Positions 44,282 to 55,766 are shown, numbered from the stretch's first letter. The stretch is DNA of 64,000 nucleotides from Channallabes apus (GCA_030522415.1 CM060121.1:7371976-7435975); one strand, 5' to 3'. Made by a program: numbers and translations. Notes: generated by a model not told the origin, from the letters alone.

Positions 44282-44734
44282 CTCGGTAACTTTTACTCTG
44301 AGAAAATTTTTTAATGAGCTACTTTTTACTTTTACTTGAGTAGATTTTTATAATGGTAACTTTACTTGTACTTAAGTAAAATTTCACTGAAGTAACAGTA
44401 CTTGTACTTGAGTACAAAATTTTATTACTCTTTCCACCTCTGATTACAAGCATGACGCAGACTCGAAAGCTTGGATCGTGTCCTGACGTTGTTGATACAG
44501 ACTTCTCACAACGATCTCTTCCGGGCTTGTGCCATGACCATGGTAGGGCCATGCCATGTTGTAGAAGACCACATTAAGTTTAAATGACTTTTTCTTGGGC
44601 TTACCATGTTTAAGCGCATGCAGCAAGTTATCAGTGTGTCTACTGTATGTACCATTCAGAGAATTTGGTATAAATACTGGATCCAATCATTTACGTATAA
44701 CTGTTGCAGAATTACTTGTCGCAAGCAATGATTA

Positions 44735-44965
44735 AATTAAATTAAATTAAATTAAATTCAGATTTATTTATATAGCGCTTTAAACAATGGTTATTGTCTC
44801 AAAGCAGCTTCACAAAATGTTAATAAAATTATGGAATTGTGTATGCACGAGAAAAATATATATAGATCATACTGATCATATTTTCCCTGAAGAGCAAGCC
44901 AAGAGTGATGGTGGCAAGGAACAACTCAACTCCCTGCTGGAGTTGGTCCTTCTCTGGATGCCTCA
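44735..44965 (-). repeat. Common fish interspersed repeat, family F
   Basis: Preceded by a (TTAAA)n-type run (44730-44758), then 'tatagcgctttaaacaatgg', 'tctcaaagcagcttcac' and 'ggtggcaaggaacaactc', in reverse orientation relative to 40790-41095. Confidence 0.7.
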
Positions 44966-45705
44966 TGATCCTTTTAGTTGGCCTCTGTCTACTGGAGCTG
45001 GGACAATCTCCAGATGTACAATAACAGTATAGTAAGCGCATGATAAGCAGTAGAAGCATTATGCAATCATTAAGAACAACATGCATTAAGAACGTGACTG
45101 GGACGTGGCTGATGAATGCACTTTTTTTTTTCCCTTTTGACTTCATTCCCACTGCCTCCTTTTAAGACGCAGTGGAAACTTCATGATTTTCATCAAAGTG
45201 TGACGGGGCATTAGCTACACTACTGTAGCTATGAAGAAAACGTCATTCTTTTATACACTCACATTAATTTACTCATTTGATAGTAGCATAACGTCTGTGT
45301 GTGTAAACGATCAAGAATGCAAGTAAACAAGATAGGTCATAATAATCTGTGATCAACCAACCAAGAAACATTGTACAATGGGAACATTGCACATTTAAAG
45401 ACATAATGTTACAAGCAGACATACTAATAGATGTGCTAACATAAAACAGGTGAACACAATAGAGGAAGAAAACAATGGCAGGATGGGGCAGAGACAGGGT
45501 CAAAATAAAAACAAAAACATGCTGTTACGTAGTTGCCATGAGAACTGCTATATGAAGCATGAATCAGTAAGTAAAGCATGTCCATTCTGTACTTATTAGC
45601 TCAAAAGCATTAAAAGGTCTAATAAAAGGCTTTATCTGGAACACATGTACACCTGCTCAATGAAAAAAATGCAGCAGCACAGAGAATAAAAAGCATGCCG
45701 ATGTG
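44966..45705. other. Intergenic, no gene seen
   Basis: No repeat or coding region recognised. Confidence 0.5.
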
Positions 45706-45795
45706 GGTCAGTGGATGGATGGATGGATGGATGGATGGATAGATAGATGGATAGATAGATTGATTAACTGATTGATTGATCCCAAAAGGAAAATT
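45706..45795 (+). repeat. (GGAT)n/(GATA)n/(GATT)n tetranucleotide tract
   Basis: GGAT, then GATA, then GATT units, followed by 'gatcccaaaaggaaaattg', which resembles an inverted LINE-type 3' end. Confidence 0.85.
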
Positions 45796-46870
45796 GTAAA
45801 AATTTCACATCGAACATTAACATGATCACATACAAATCTGATCCCACTGACTTTGACCATGATTTTGAAACTGAAACAGAAACTAATGATCTCATGAGTG
45901 TTCTAATGAAGTGGTAGTTGAGTGCATATAAGCATTAGACTAATCAACAAGAGGAAAATGTGTATTTGTGATTAGGGTGATTATTTTTCCTTCCCCCCCC
46001 CCCCTTTGTTTAAAGGTGTTTCAAATCATTGAAGTCATGAACACAGATTGGCTTTGTAATATCTTGCCAGGGACTGTTGGCATTGTGTCCAGGCTTCACA
46101 GTTAACCTGGTTGCCAACCTCAGACATGAAATATGACAAGCATGTTCATGTCATGCCAACCATCTGAAAACTCACAACTCTTTATTATAATTTTTTTTCT
46201 GAAATTTTCCCCCATCTCTAACGAGACATATGGAAACTCCGATTAAGTCATTCTTGGCGGGTTTAATGTGCTGGTGACATCAACGGTGACCAAGAAAAAC
46301 ATCTGAAGTTGAGAAGAGAATTACGGCTTGTTATTATAACCTTCCTCTCCTGGATTGCCGATAATAAATTGGACTTGGATGAATCAGGGCGTGTAACACC
46401 AACGAAAGCCAAACCCGGAGAGAGAAACACTTTTTTTCCCTCACTGCTTTCAAGACAGACCAAAGTGCAGATTCGTGGAGCTGGATCGTTGTGCTAAGTT
46501 GATGTTTGGACTGAAAGCCGAGATAGCTAATGTGCTCCGTTTGGGTTCAGATTCTGGTGTGCGTGTCTGTCTGGCTGTCGAGAAAGTTCACAGCAACAAC
46601 CGTTGTGATGCTTGGATGCTGTTGAGAAGATTGTTTGCAAGCTGAGTGACATGATGAGAAACTGAAGATGGGGAATGAGGGCTGGTTCGAATTAATTCAA
46701 CTTCAGAACTGGGGTGAAAAATACATGCTGTTCTCTGGAACACACACACTTCTGTTCTGCCATTTTCACGTATGATCAACGTTCATATCATGTTCACCTT
46801 GTCACTGGATATATATAAATAAATCTTGGGATGCCTGACATACTACGAGGATTCACCAATATAAATGCAT
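45796..46870. other. Intergenic, possible conserved block
   Basis: C homopolymer at about 45994-46005. The stretch 46230-46640 has balanced composition and is repeat-free ('ttcttggcgggtttaatgtg', 'gtaacaccaacgaaagccaa'). It could be a conserved non-coding element, but no test is possible here. Confidence 0.35.
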
Positions 46871-46883
46871 TAAAAAAAGCCCA

Positions 46884-47229
46884 GGGTGGCACAGTGGTGT
46901 AGTGGTTAGCACTGTGGCCTTGCACCTCCAGGGTCCGGGTTTGATTCCCGGCCAGGCTCGATTCCCGTCTCTGTGTGCATGGAGTTTGCATGTTCTCCCC
47001 GTGCTTGGTGGGTTTCCTCCGGGTACTCCGGTTTCCTCCCACAGTCCAAAGACATGCAGATTAGGCTAATTGGCGTTCCTAAATTGACCATAGTGTGTGT
47101 GTGCTCTGCGATAGATTGGCACACTGTCCAGGGTGTTCCCTGCCTTGTGCCCTGAGTCTCCTGGGATAGGCTCCAGGTCCCCATGACCTTAAATACAGGA
47201 TAAAGCAGTATAAAAGATGAATGAATGAA
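46884..47229 (+). mobile_element. tRNA-derived SINE, family A, second subfamily
   Basis: Complete copy with a perfect 13-bp duplication TAAAAAAAGCCCA at 46871-46883 and 47230-47242. It shares subfamily differences with 31712-32049. Confidence 0.95.
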
Positions 47230-47242
47230 TAAAAAAAGCCCA

Positions 47243-47561
47243 TGCCTAACCATGAACGACCGTGTTCACACAGTTTTTGCTTGTTCACCGCTAGCTAAGG
47301 GTCATCTCCCATATTCTCCTGATAGCTTCAGGTTTCTGATCTCTACATGCCCGTATCCTGTTATATTGATTATTTTTTCCAAGCTAATTACGTAGCTGAC
47401 TTTATCCAGTAAGCATTAATCACAACCATTAATCACAATTGCTTTCTTTTTAAGCCTGGAGCCTGATGACATACAGTATGAGCTCTGTGTCTATGGAGCC
47501 TGACGTTTGCATCGAAAAACTCAGACCAAGACCAAACTCACACACTCAGACTCAGACCAAA

Positions 47562-47625
<64 letters not shown>

Positions 47626-48310
47626 AGAAAGAAATTGGCTTGAACTTTCTCGTTTCTCAATTAAAGCTGCATTTCTTTTGTTTGTTTAAACTCCAAAACA
47701 AATCTTGGGTAATGTAGAGTTTTTATAGCTACTGATAACAAGAGTTACAGTGCCTCACAGACATTCCAGCGCATTAAACAAATCCAAAAAATTATGTAAA
47801 ATGTGTCTCATTAGTAAACTACAGTAAGCATTGCAATTATATTATGTGAAACCATTGAATAAAGAAATCAAAATATTAAGTTTCCTCAACTTGATTGTTT
47901 ATATTTATTGGACAAAATAGTAGTAAAATCCAGTTAAATAGATTTTATAAGTAAATTCAACACTGTGCTCAAAAATACAGTATGTCCACCTAACTTGGAA
48001 TTTTAAATTGAGTTAATAATTTGCTAGTTGGATTTTTTTTTACAGTGTAAGAGGATCTAACAAACACAATGTGTTCATGTTAAGTCACGTTACAGCACAA
48101 CATTTTTGAATATTTTTTTTAATGTGTCTGATTAATTGTTCCCCCAAACCCAAACACAGCTTACAGTAGCACTACACTGTACATTGCCATTATCTGATCT
48201 TGAAAGCTGCAAAGCCTTGTCACATCAAAAACTGAACACATATGTGTAAATAACGCTTTACTGGAAAAGCGTTTAACGATGGGAGGACGTCTCAGAATCT
48301 CATCGGTGTT
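47243..48310. other. Intergenic with (AC)n
   Basis: An (AC)n array of about 58 bp lies at 47565-47622. Otherwise AT-rich non-coding with heptamers near 47473, 47820, 47976 and 48164. Confidence 0.6.
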
Positions 48311-48480
48311 TTAAAGGGGACATACGGTGCTACATGGACTTTTTCAAGCTGTTTGGACTGCATTGTGTGTTAGGAGAGTGTGTATACAACCACTCTACAA
48401 TGATAAAGAGTCCCCCAGCGATTTAATTTTAATTTATTAAAATAAGATGCCCCTTCTGAAATCAGGCCGATCTCAAAAGC

Positions 48481-48506
48481 CTGTCGGTGTGACGTCACAC
48501 CGACAG
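48481..48506. repeat. Perfect 26-bp palindrome centred on TGACGTCA
   Basis: Each half is CTGTCGGTGTGAC or its complement. The centre is a full CRE site (TGACGTCA), the binding site of CREB/ATF proteins in vertebrates. Confidence 0.9.
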
Positions 48507-48645
48507 AGGCCTCTCCCACTATAGTTGATTGACACTGGTGGTTTAGCAAAGACCCGCCCCGAGTTAGAAGAAAGCTGTCGGCAATTGTTTTTCTATGCTG
48601 GAGCAAAATGGCGCCTACATGAGTGTGGTGTGCAGTTTTTCATGT

Positions 48646-48718
48646 GTAGTGCGGTGGTCTAGTGGTTAGGATTCCGCGCTCTCATGTGGGAGGCCTGGGT
48701 TTGATTCCCACTCAAGGT
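48646..48718 (+). pseudogene. tRNA-Glu(CTC)-like sequence in the transposon
   Basis: GGTGGTCTAGTGGTTAGGAT followed by a CGCTCTCA anticodon loop and GGGTTTGATTCCC matches vertebrate tRNA-Glu-CTC through the D arm, anticodon and T arm. The internal pol III box A and box B are kept. A run of seven T at 48725-48731 could end transcription. The acceptor and anticodon stems do not pair well, so a working tRNA is unlikely. Confidence 0.65.
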
Positions 48719-49191
48719 ATATGCTTTTTTTGCACTACATATTTATAAAGTTTTAAAAGAGACAGAGTATGGGAAGGTGAGCGTGAATGAACAGATGCAA
48801 GAGGAGACAGGAAGATAGCAGCAGCGAAGATTTAACACGTTAATATCAGATCTATGAGGAAGAGAGCAAGAGAGTAGAAATAACTCCTTTATATATAAAA
48901 TAATTCTAACATCATGTAAAATTATTTTTAACTGTTTTTTAAATATTTTTAACTGTTGTCAAAGCTATACCCCACTTGTATTGTGAAGACACGCCCCACA
49001 GAACTGGGGGGCGGGTTCAGTAGAGGTCATTAACATTTAAAGGAGCATGTACTGAAATAGGTTGCTGAGAACAGAGCTACTTTTTACACAACAAACGAGA
49101 ATTTTTAATTAAAGTATATTACAAACTTTTCATTAGGACCCTAAAGAATCATATTAACCTATACAAAATTGGGACTGTATGTCCCCTTTAA

Positions 49192-49689
49192 AGTGCTTAC
49201 AGTATGTTTTAACCTGTTTTTTTGGTTGGTACTGTAGGTTTTACGTCATAACCTTCTGTTTTTTAAATACTTTTTTAAGTCATGTACATTCAAAATAATG
49301 TTGTAGGATTCCTTTATAATATTGTAAATGTTTCCATTTCCATTTTTAAATGTTTGTTAATGTTGTTAACTGTTATGTATATTTCAAAGTAATTGCTCTT
49401 CTTAGTCTTCTTTTGCTTCATTATAAAAATAGACATTTCAAATTAGCAGACAAACAAACCTACAGAAATCTTCACACTACTCTATGCTCACAAGGAAGAT
49501 CAATACAGTACATTTTATTGTAGGACTGCTTTTTAAAATATAGGATGATTTGTCAATATAATTATCCTATTTAACTCTGGAGACCTGAATGTCCTCAAAT
49601 GAGGACATTATATTTTCTCTTAACTATGCTATCTATACTGAGCCAGCTCTAGTCCATTGGGGCATGAACAAAATACTTTTGAGGATCAC
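49192..49689. other. Intergenic, no gene seen
   Basis: AT-rich; heptamers near 49199, 49232 and 49506. Confidence 0.5.
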
Positions 49690-49795
49690 TAGGACATTGG
49701 CAGCGGAACTTTTGGGCACTGTGTGTTGCATGGTGGGGTCTCCATGGATCGGACTTGTTTGTCCAGCACATTCCATTAAACTGTTACATTTATTG
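49690..49795 (-). mobile_element. Fragment of DNA-transposon repeat, family D
   Basis: 'ctccatggatcggacttgtt' then 'tgtccagcacattcc' is the reverse complement of the core at 36180-36240. Confidence 0.65.
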
Positions 49796-49939
49796 ATCTT
49801 CATTTAGATCATAACGTACATCACTGTGATCTGTTACATGTGGTTTTGAGATTTTATTTAAGGAGTAACGTGAAGCTTGTAAGTAGTAGTAGTTACTGTA
49901 TTTGGCAAAATACACAGCCTTGCCAAAAATAATAATTTA

Positions 49940-50115
49940 AAAACATAGCACATTTAACAGTGATCATTGTCACAAATGAGCTTTACAGAATAAAATTATG
50001 GAAATGAATTCAAAAAGTGAGAAAATATTCATAAATTATACTTATCATATTGTCCCTGATGAGCAACTTGGGGTGATGTGGTCAAGGGAAAACTCCCTGA
50101 GATGACATGTGTTGA
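49940..50115 (-). repeat. Common fish interspersed repeat, family F, fragment
   Basis: 'cagtgatcattgtcacaaat', 'agctttacagaataaaatta', 'ccctgatgagcaacttgggg' and 'tcaagggaaaactccctgag' follow the order of 44735-44965. Confidence 0.65.
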
Positions 50116-50144
50116 CATCTTAGTATGAAATGGGTGCAACTTAA

Positions 50145-50600
50145 AAACTACTGACTTCTTTGACATCTAATGTTCTGGTCAGATCCAGAAGTATTTATTA
50201 CAATTACAGTAAAAACAACTTTGACTTGAGCTAGAAGGGCCATTCTCTTAACTCCTACATCATTTTTAGATCTATCAAGGAGAATGGTTTGATCAATAGT
50301 GTCAAGAGCTGCACTAAGGTCAAATAACACAAGCAAAGAGACAGAACTCTGGTCAGAGGCCAATAGGAGGTAATTTACCTCTTTAACCAGCACTGTCTCT
50401 GTGCCGTGATGAAGCCCACATACCCACTGATACAGTACATTTCATATATGTTAGTTCTATGTATAGTATATGAGCACAGTTGCTATGCTACAACTTTTTC
50501 AGGATGTTGAAGATAAAGGAGAGATTTGATATTGGCCTATACTGTAGTTGGACAGCTGACAGTGGTCAAGGTCAGTTTTTTTTTTAAATTAGGGATTGAA
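50145..50600 (-). mobile_element. LINE reverse-transcriptase fragment
   Basis: Minus-strand translation reads LLLASDQSSVSLLVLFDLSA then ALDTIDQTILLDRSK. This is the first catalytic motif of a non-LTR reverse transcriptase (LVLLDLSAAFDTIDH.ILL), with the catalytic Asp retained. The neighbouring stretch up to about 50600 continues the same common fish repeat, read antisense. Two excision-type heptamers (50431 and 50540) sit in it as apparent 5-bp insertions. Confidence 0.75.
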
Positions 50601-50965
50601 TAACTGCTAGTTTAAAAGATTTAGAATTATAATCAGTGCTGATTGAAGAAACAGTTCCACATGCATACAGTACATGTCGTGAACATTTCCACACAACTCA
50701 CAGGACTGGGACTAAACAGCAGTTTGGCCATAAGAAAATTCCTTGTTAGTGAGTCTAATCAGACAAATGGCTTAAATATGCTAGGGAGCATAAAGATTGG
50801 ACTTTGGAGTAATGGAAAAAGGTCACATGACTGATATTTCTGAAAAAAGGTGCACAATTAACTGACATTGTTCACACAGGTGACAAAGTTTAATTAAAAA
50901 AATAAGCAGGAGTGTCAGGTATACCTCAGCCAACTATTTTTATTAGCACTGCTGAATCTGCTTTA
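50601..50965. other. Intergenic, no gene seen
   Basis: Probably more of the same old LINE up to about 50830. No open domain. Heptamer near 50667. Confidence 0.4.
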
Positions 50966-51016
<51 letters not shown>

Positions 51017-51017
51017 T
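50966..51017 (+). repeat. (ATT)n microsatellite
   Basis: About 17 perfect ATT units. Confidence 0.95.
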
Positions 51018-52985
51018 ATGTTGTTGTTGTTTTTGGTCTCTTGTGTAACATGTTGCTTTCTTTCCTGGTATCCATTTTTCCTGTAAGCTTTCATTTTATG
51101 CTGTAAATGAATATTCAGAAATATAAAATGTTTTTGAAAGAATAATAATAATTTTTTGAAAGAAATAATAATAAAACTATTTTATCAAATAGGATCCCTA
51201 ATGCATATTTTCATTCACAACATACCTATTCGCATATTAAATACACCACAATGTTTCTCTCTCTCTATCTTTCTCTCCCTTTCTCTGTTTCTGTAAAATC
51301 CTATGACATCTTGCCAGACAGTCATGGTGGATTTGGAAATTTCACGAACATCTTTCCTCACAGACAGGCCTGCTTACCATAGTTGTAAATCAGTTAAAGT
51401 TAAGCCATCCTTGACCATGTATGTGTCTGTGTGAAGATGGTTCTTCTTTCCTCCGTGTACTTGACCTCTAACCTACACACACCCTCTCTAACACTTCTGA
51501 TTTATTCTGTTTTGCAGAAATTGCAGCTCTTGGTTCAGCCAGGAATGTTCACATTGTTCAAACACTTTCATAAACATTTTTTTTTTTTAATATGACACAT
51601 TGTTTAAGGATTTACAACAAAAAATTTTAATTAATAATAATTTACAAAAACTATAACCGTAGCAAAAATGAACAGAAATTCAATAATTATAGAAAATGAT
51701 GGCAAAAAATAGGTAAATCGGACAAAAAAAAAAAAACATCCTTGAAAACAACCCTGAAATCTGTCCATATAGAAAAATAATTGGTAAATACTGAATTTAA
51801 AGGAAAGCCTAGAACTTAGAAGTAGTTCATTTAAGAGAAATACAAATCTCAACATTTTGGCTATACACAAAGAAAATCTTTCTGCGGTTCAGCTGAACAT
51901 TCATCCATGCTTGTTCACGTGAAGCTCAGATTTTATATCTGACGTGACAACATCTTAATCCAAATTCCCTCCAGCTGCTGTGTCGAGCGATCGTGTTACT
52001 ATGTGTTTCTCCCCCCCAGTGATGGAGGGCGCGTGCTCACTTTGTAGTACTCCCACTTTTATTTCCCTTTAGAATGTTTCCTTTTGGCTGTCTTGTTATT
52101 CCTTCTTTGAAAACGACGCTCGTTTTACATTTAATCTGTCCAGGGTGTTTCTGAAACAGTAGCTGGTTTCCTCCGAAGGCCAATTAGGAATCGGCTTCGC
52201 ACGCACAGTGGTATAGCTAGCCATTTCAAAGTATGTGTGGTTTTCCAATCAGTTATAAAAACTACTCAAATGTTCTTAAACATTTTTTTAAAATAAAACA
52301 AAGTACTATTACTTTTCACAAGCATCAGCCAAGAACATTAGTTGACTAACATCATTTCTTTATTGGAAGCTATAATATAGAACATACAGTATAATCATGG
52401 TACTGTACATGGAGAAGCACACAGGGATGCTGTTACCACCTTAAAGTTGATTAGTGTCCTAGACTGTAACTACACTGTAATATAATGTTTGTGGTGCTTT
52501 ATTCACATTATTCCACAGCTAATTTGCTAACATTTAAATGTCCTTATTACTTAAGAAAATGGACATCATAATTTTAATGAGTTGAGTGATCTATTTAATG
52601 TTGTTTAAGGCCTTTAAACCAAGTAAGTTCCACTTTAAATCATTTATTTTATAGTAGCTATTACCATTTGTTCTGATGGTACTGTACTACTTGTTTTCTC
52701 TCGTAAGTTACTAAGATAAATAAAAGTTAATGAGAAATCAGGAGGTGCGATATCCTGAAGAATCTTCCATAGTGGAAAATGGAGACAGTATTTAAGACTA
52801 TTATTAATAATTAGGGATAATTATGTGGAAATTAACACTTGGCATAGAAATCCATGTGAATGAGTGACTGCAGGTGTAGGTTAATATGCTTTATTGTAAT
52901 ATATGCATATTAAGAGACAGATCCAAAATGCAAGACAAGAAATACAAAGGACAAGGCAAAACAAGTTATGCCAAGCGACGTGTTC
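51018..52985. other. Intergenic, possible conserved block
   Basis: Mostly AT-rich. The segment 51890-52215 is more balanced in composition and free of repeats ('gttcacgtgaagctcagatt', 'aggccaattaggaatcggct') and may be a conserved non-coding element. Heptamers near 52387, 52403 and 52680. No gene. Confidence 0.4.
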
Positions 52986-52986
52986 A

Positions 52987-52988
<2 letters not shown>

Positions 52989-53036
<48 letters not shown>
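52989..53036. repeat. (TA)n microsatellite
   Basis: About 24 TA units. Self-complementary, so the apparent tyrosine-isoleucine frames on both strands are meaningless. Confidence 0.95.
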
Positions 53037-53039
<3 letters not shown>

Positions 53040-53889
53040 TGAAGTTCAGGTTTACATGCATAGCAATCAGGTGAGCTTGAGCATGTGTTGTGTGAAATGT
53101 TTCCTGGGAGTTGCAGTGAGATACTGATTCTGCCACTGACGGAACACAAATTTGAATCTGTGATATAAATTGAATTACAAAATTACAAAACCAAACTACA
53201 AATTTCAGAGCTACTATTATAGAACATTAATCAACACTTTCAGACAAGTCAGAATCAAGAACTCAACAGTTCCTTGGTGTAATAGATTCAAATTTATTGA
53301 TGATTATTTGAAACATTATCAAGTAATTATACAAAAAAAAAGGAATTTATGTATTTGTTGAAAGCTGAAGCTGTAAACAGATACAGTCATGTCCTATAGG
53401 CAATCTAAGACTTCATGGTTACTTGCTAGTTAACATATTGTTCTAAACCTGACATGGAACTTGATATAGGAGACAAAAAGAGAACTGTGTGTAACATCAG
53501 AGATACCATAAAGATTTACAATCCCGTCAGAGAAAAACGTCGACAAAACCCCATCATCTCTGAGTGGTTTTACTGGAGGACTGAGGTTAATCCTGCTGTG
53601 GCAGTAAATATCTAATCATGCACCACTAAAAACGATTTATTCTGTTTTTATAACTAGACACTTTGTGACATGACAATAAACCATAGCCATTTCAAATAAG
53701 ATTGCACTGTTGGAATTTAAAATAGTATTTTCTCATCAATTTGTGGGTTATAGGATTAGTAGTACTACTTACAGTTTAATTACAGACTATTATGGTTTTC
53801 AAATATAATGTACATTAAGAAGTAGTTTGGCTTGGCAAAAAATGCACACAGAGATTCCGTAAGTCTGACTCAATTCATTCCTCTTAAGT
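53037..53889. other. Intergenic, no gene seen
   Basis: AT-rich non-coding DNA. Confidence 0.5.
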
Positions 53890-54240
53890 AACTGCTTTAC
53901 CCTGATCAGAATTGCATTGCAGCTGGACCACTGCATGAGGTGGGAATACACCCTGGATGAAATGCCAGTCTATTGAAGATAGACAGCACTTGAGCATATC
54001 CAGTCCTCCTGGAAGAGGTGAGAGGAAGCCAGGAAACTCAGAGAAAATCTACAGGGATTCAAGGAGAACATATGACACAAACTCAGCAGAACATACTGTA
54101 GTTAATTATTGTATTCGGCATATACTGTACATAAAGGAACAAAAAAAAAAGTACTGTAAATATACAACTATTTCTGGGATACATGTGAAAAATTCCACCA
54201 GCAATTCAGGTAACTAGGTACTGGGAGGCAACACTAATCT
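53890..54240 (-). mobile_element. Very old copy of SINE family A
   Basis: Weak blocks in order: 'tacaccctggatgaaatgcc', 'aggtgagaggaagccaggaa', 'aaggagaacatatgacac' and 'actgggaggcaacactaat'. Three TAC(A/T)GTA heptamers (about 54096, 54124 and 54152) interrupt it, so these arose after this copy was inserted. Confidence 0.6.
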
Positions 54241-55340
54241 CTAAGCCAAATTATAGATTTAAATTTACTACCTAAAGCTTCCCTTAGAACTAACTATGCA
54301 GTTAGTTAGGGATAACTAACTAAATTTTCTGCGGATAATTGAGAAACTTTTATATTTTGCTTGTAATGTCAGTGAAGGCAAATATATTAGTATCAATTTT
54401 GTAGTTATTTCTAATAATGTTTCTAGCTACAGTAAATATTAACACTAAGTTTACTGTACGTAATACTTGATATTAACATTAACTTTTACACTTACATACC
54501 AAAACATAGCTTGAATTTTAACAGTTAAGAATACCCCCTAGTTTAATACCTAAACCTAGCCCGAACCTTAGAACTAAACCTGAACTTTAAAATGTAATTC
54601 TTAACACTATCTTAACATTAAATCATAACCCAATAGCAGCTTTAATACCTAAAACAGTCTTACCACACAGTAATTTCAAAATGTAGCTCTGGCTGTGGTA
54701 TAAAAGATTAACCCTAAGTTTAATAGGGTTTACACTAGACTTATCCCTAATTTTAACAGCAAAAATTAAATAATACTGTATCTAACCATACTGTACATTC
54801 ACTCTTGATGGCTAAATTTATCTGTGATAAAAACTCTCAGTAAAACTGCTCGTAACTAGTCATAGCCCCAGGGTTAATATGTAAATTTATCCCTAACTTT
54901 AATAAAAATAAAAAGAAACACAAATACACACACAGTACGGGCAAATTGGTAATGGCAGTTAGCCTGATCTCCATGTCTTTGGACCTTGGGAGGAAACCCA
55001 GATTATTATTATTATTATTATTATTTAAATTGCTTTAAATACCCCACTGTAATTGGTCTAATGTTAATTCCAACATAAAAACATACAGTAGCCTGAAATG
55101 TAATACATGAATCTCTCCCTAACTTTAACACCTACTGTAAATCTAGATAAAATTTTTTAAACCTAAAGCTAGTCACAATTTTGATAACCTAAACAAAACA
55201 CCTAAGGCAAACCTTAATGTCAGTACTCTAATACAGCTGAAATTTTCATTTCTAAAACTAGCTGTAACAGACCTACAAAACATCACTAATGTTTCGAATT
55301 AAACTTGCCCTAAACTTCAACTTTGAACTCTTGTAACTTA
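54241..55340 (+). repeat. Degenerate CTAA/TTAACC-rich region
   Basis: Long stretch dominated by variants of 'aaccctaa', 'cctaaacctagc', 'taactttaacac'. It may be a drifted low-complexity array. A SINE family A fragment ('gtctttggaccttgggagg') at about 54925-55000 and a short (ATT)n at about 55002-55026 lie inside. Confidence 0.55.
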
Positions 55341-55722
55341 TCCTGTCATAAATTTTTGTTATTTTCCAAGTACATGTTTACAATAAGGTACTGCCAGAAT
55401 TTACTTTCATTTCAAGATGTACTTTCCACAGTACAATGCGTACACTTACTATTTTAATTGTAATTTTTTTAAAGCATGTTATGACAAATGTGCCTTATAA
55501 ATCACATGATAGTAAAAAAAAACATAATAAATGCTTGAAAGGGTGCAGACAAGGTGGAACGGTCCAAGTATCGGTCAGTTTTAACAGATGTTTGACCTGA
55601 TTTAGAACATCATGATCTGGTGTTCAAGAAAGTTATATTGTAGCACATTCTGCAAGGCATTCATGGTCATTATTTTATTTTATTTTCATTTATTTTAATT
55701 GCAAGAAAGCAAGCAAACATAA
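55341..55722. other. Intergenic, no gene seen
   Basis: AT-rich non-coding DNA. Confidence 0.5.
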
Positions 55723-55766
55723 ATAAATGAATAAATAAAATAAATAAATAAATAAATAAATAAGAA
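55723..55766 (+). repeat. (AAAT)n microsatellite
   Basis: AAATAAATAAAT-type run of about ten units. Confidence 0.9.

Larger units (their letters stand above)
43258..44442. mobile_element. hAT-type non-autonomous transposon with nested insertions
   Basis: Terminal inverted repeats begin CAGAGGTGGAAAGTA at 43258 and end in the complementary ...TTTCCACCTCTG at 44442. A perfect 8-bp target-site duplication ATTACAAG lies at 43250-43257 and 44443-44450, the length typical of hAT elements. The ends repeat the degenerate phrase 'acttttacttgagta'. The middle (about 43480-44240) is foreign to this family and contains an LTR-like segment and four telomere-type units. No transposase is present. Confidence 0.93.
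48315..49187. mobile_element. Kolobok-like (TTAA-targeting) non-autonomous element
   Basis: The ends AGGGGACATA (48315) and TATGTCCCCT (to 49187) are perfect inverted repeats, flanked on each side by TTAA (48311-48314 and 49188-49191). A TTAA target duplication is characteristic of Kolobok and piggyBac elements. The terminal sequence resembles the abundant fish Kolobok-type repeats. No transposase is present. Inside are a perfect 26-bp palindrome and a tRNA-Glu-like sequence. Confidence 0.85.

Noticed and set aside
48646..48718. Functional tRNA-Glu gene
   Set aside because: Acceptor and anticodon stems do not pair; it lies inside a transposon. Kept as a pseudogene.
52903..53149. Tyrosine-isoleucine repeat proteins on both strands (also 60898-61133)
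   Set aside because: They are translations of (TA)n arrays.
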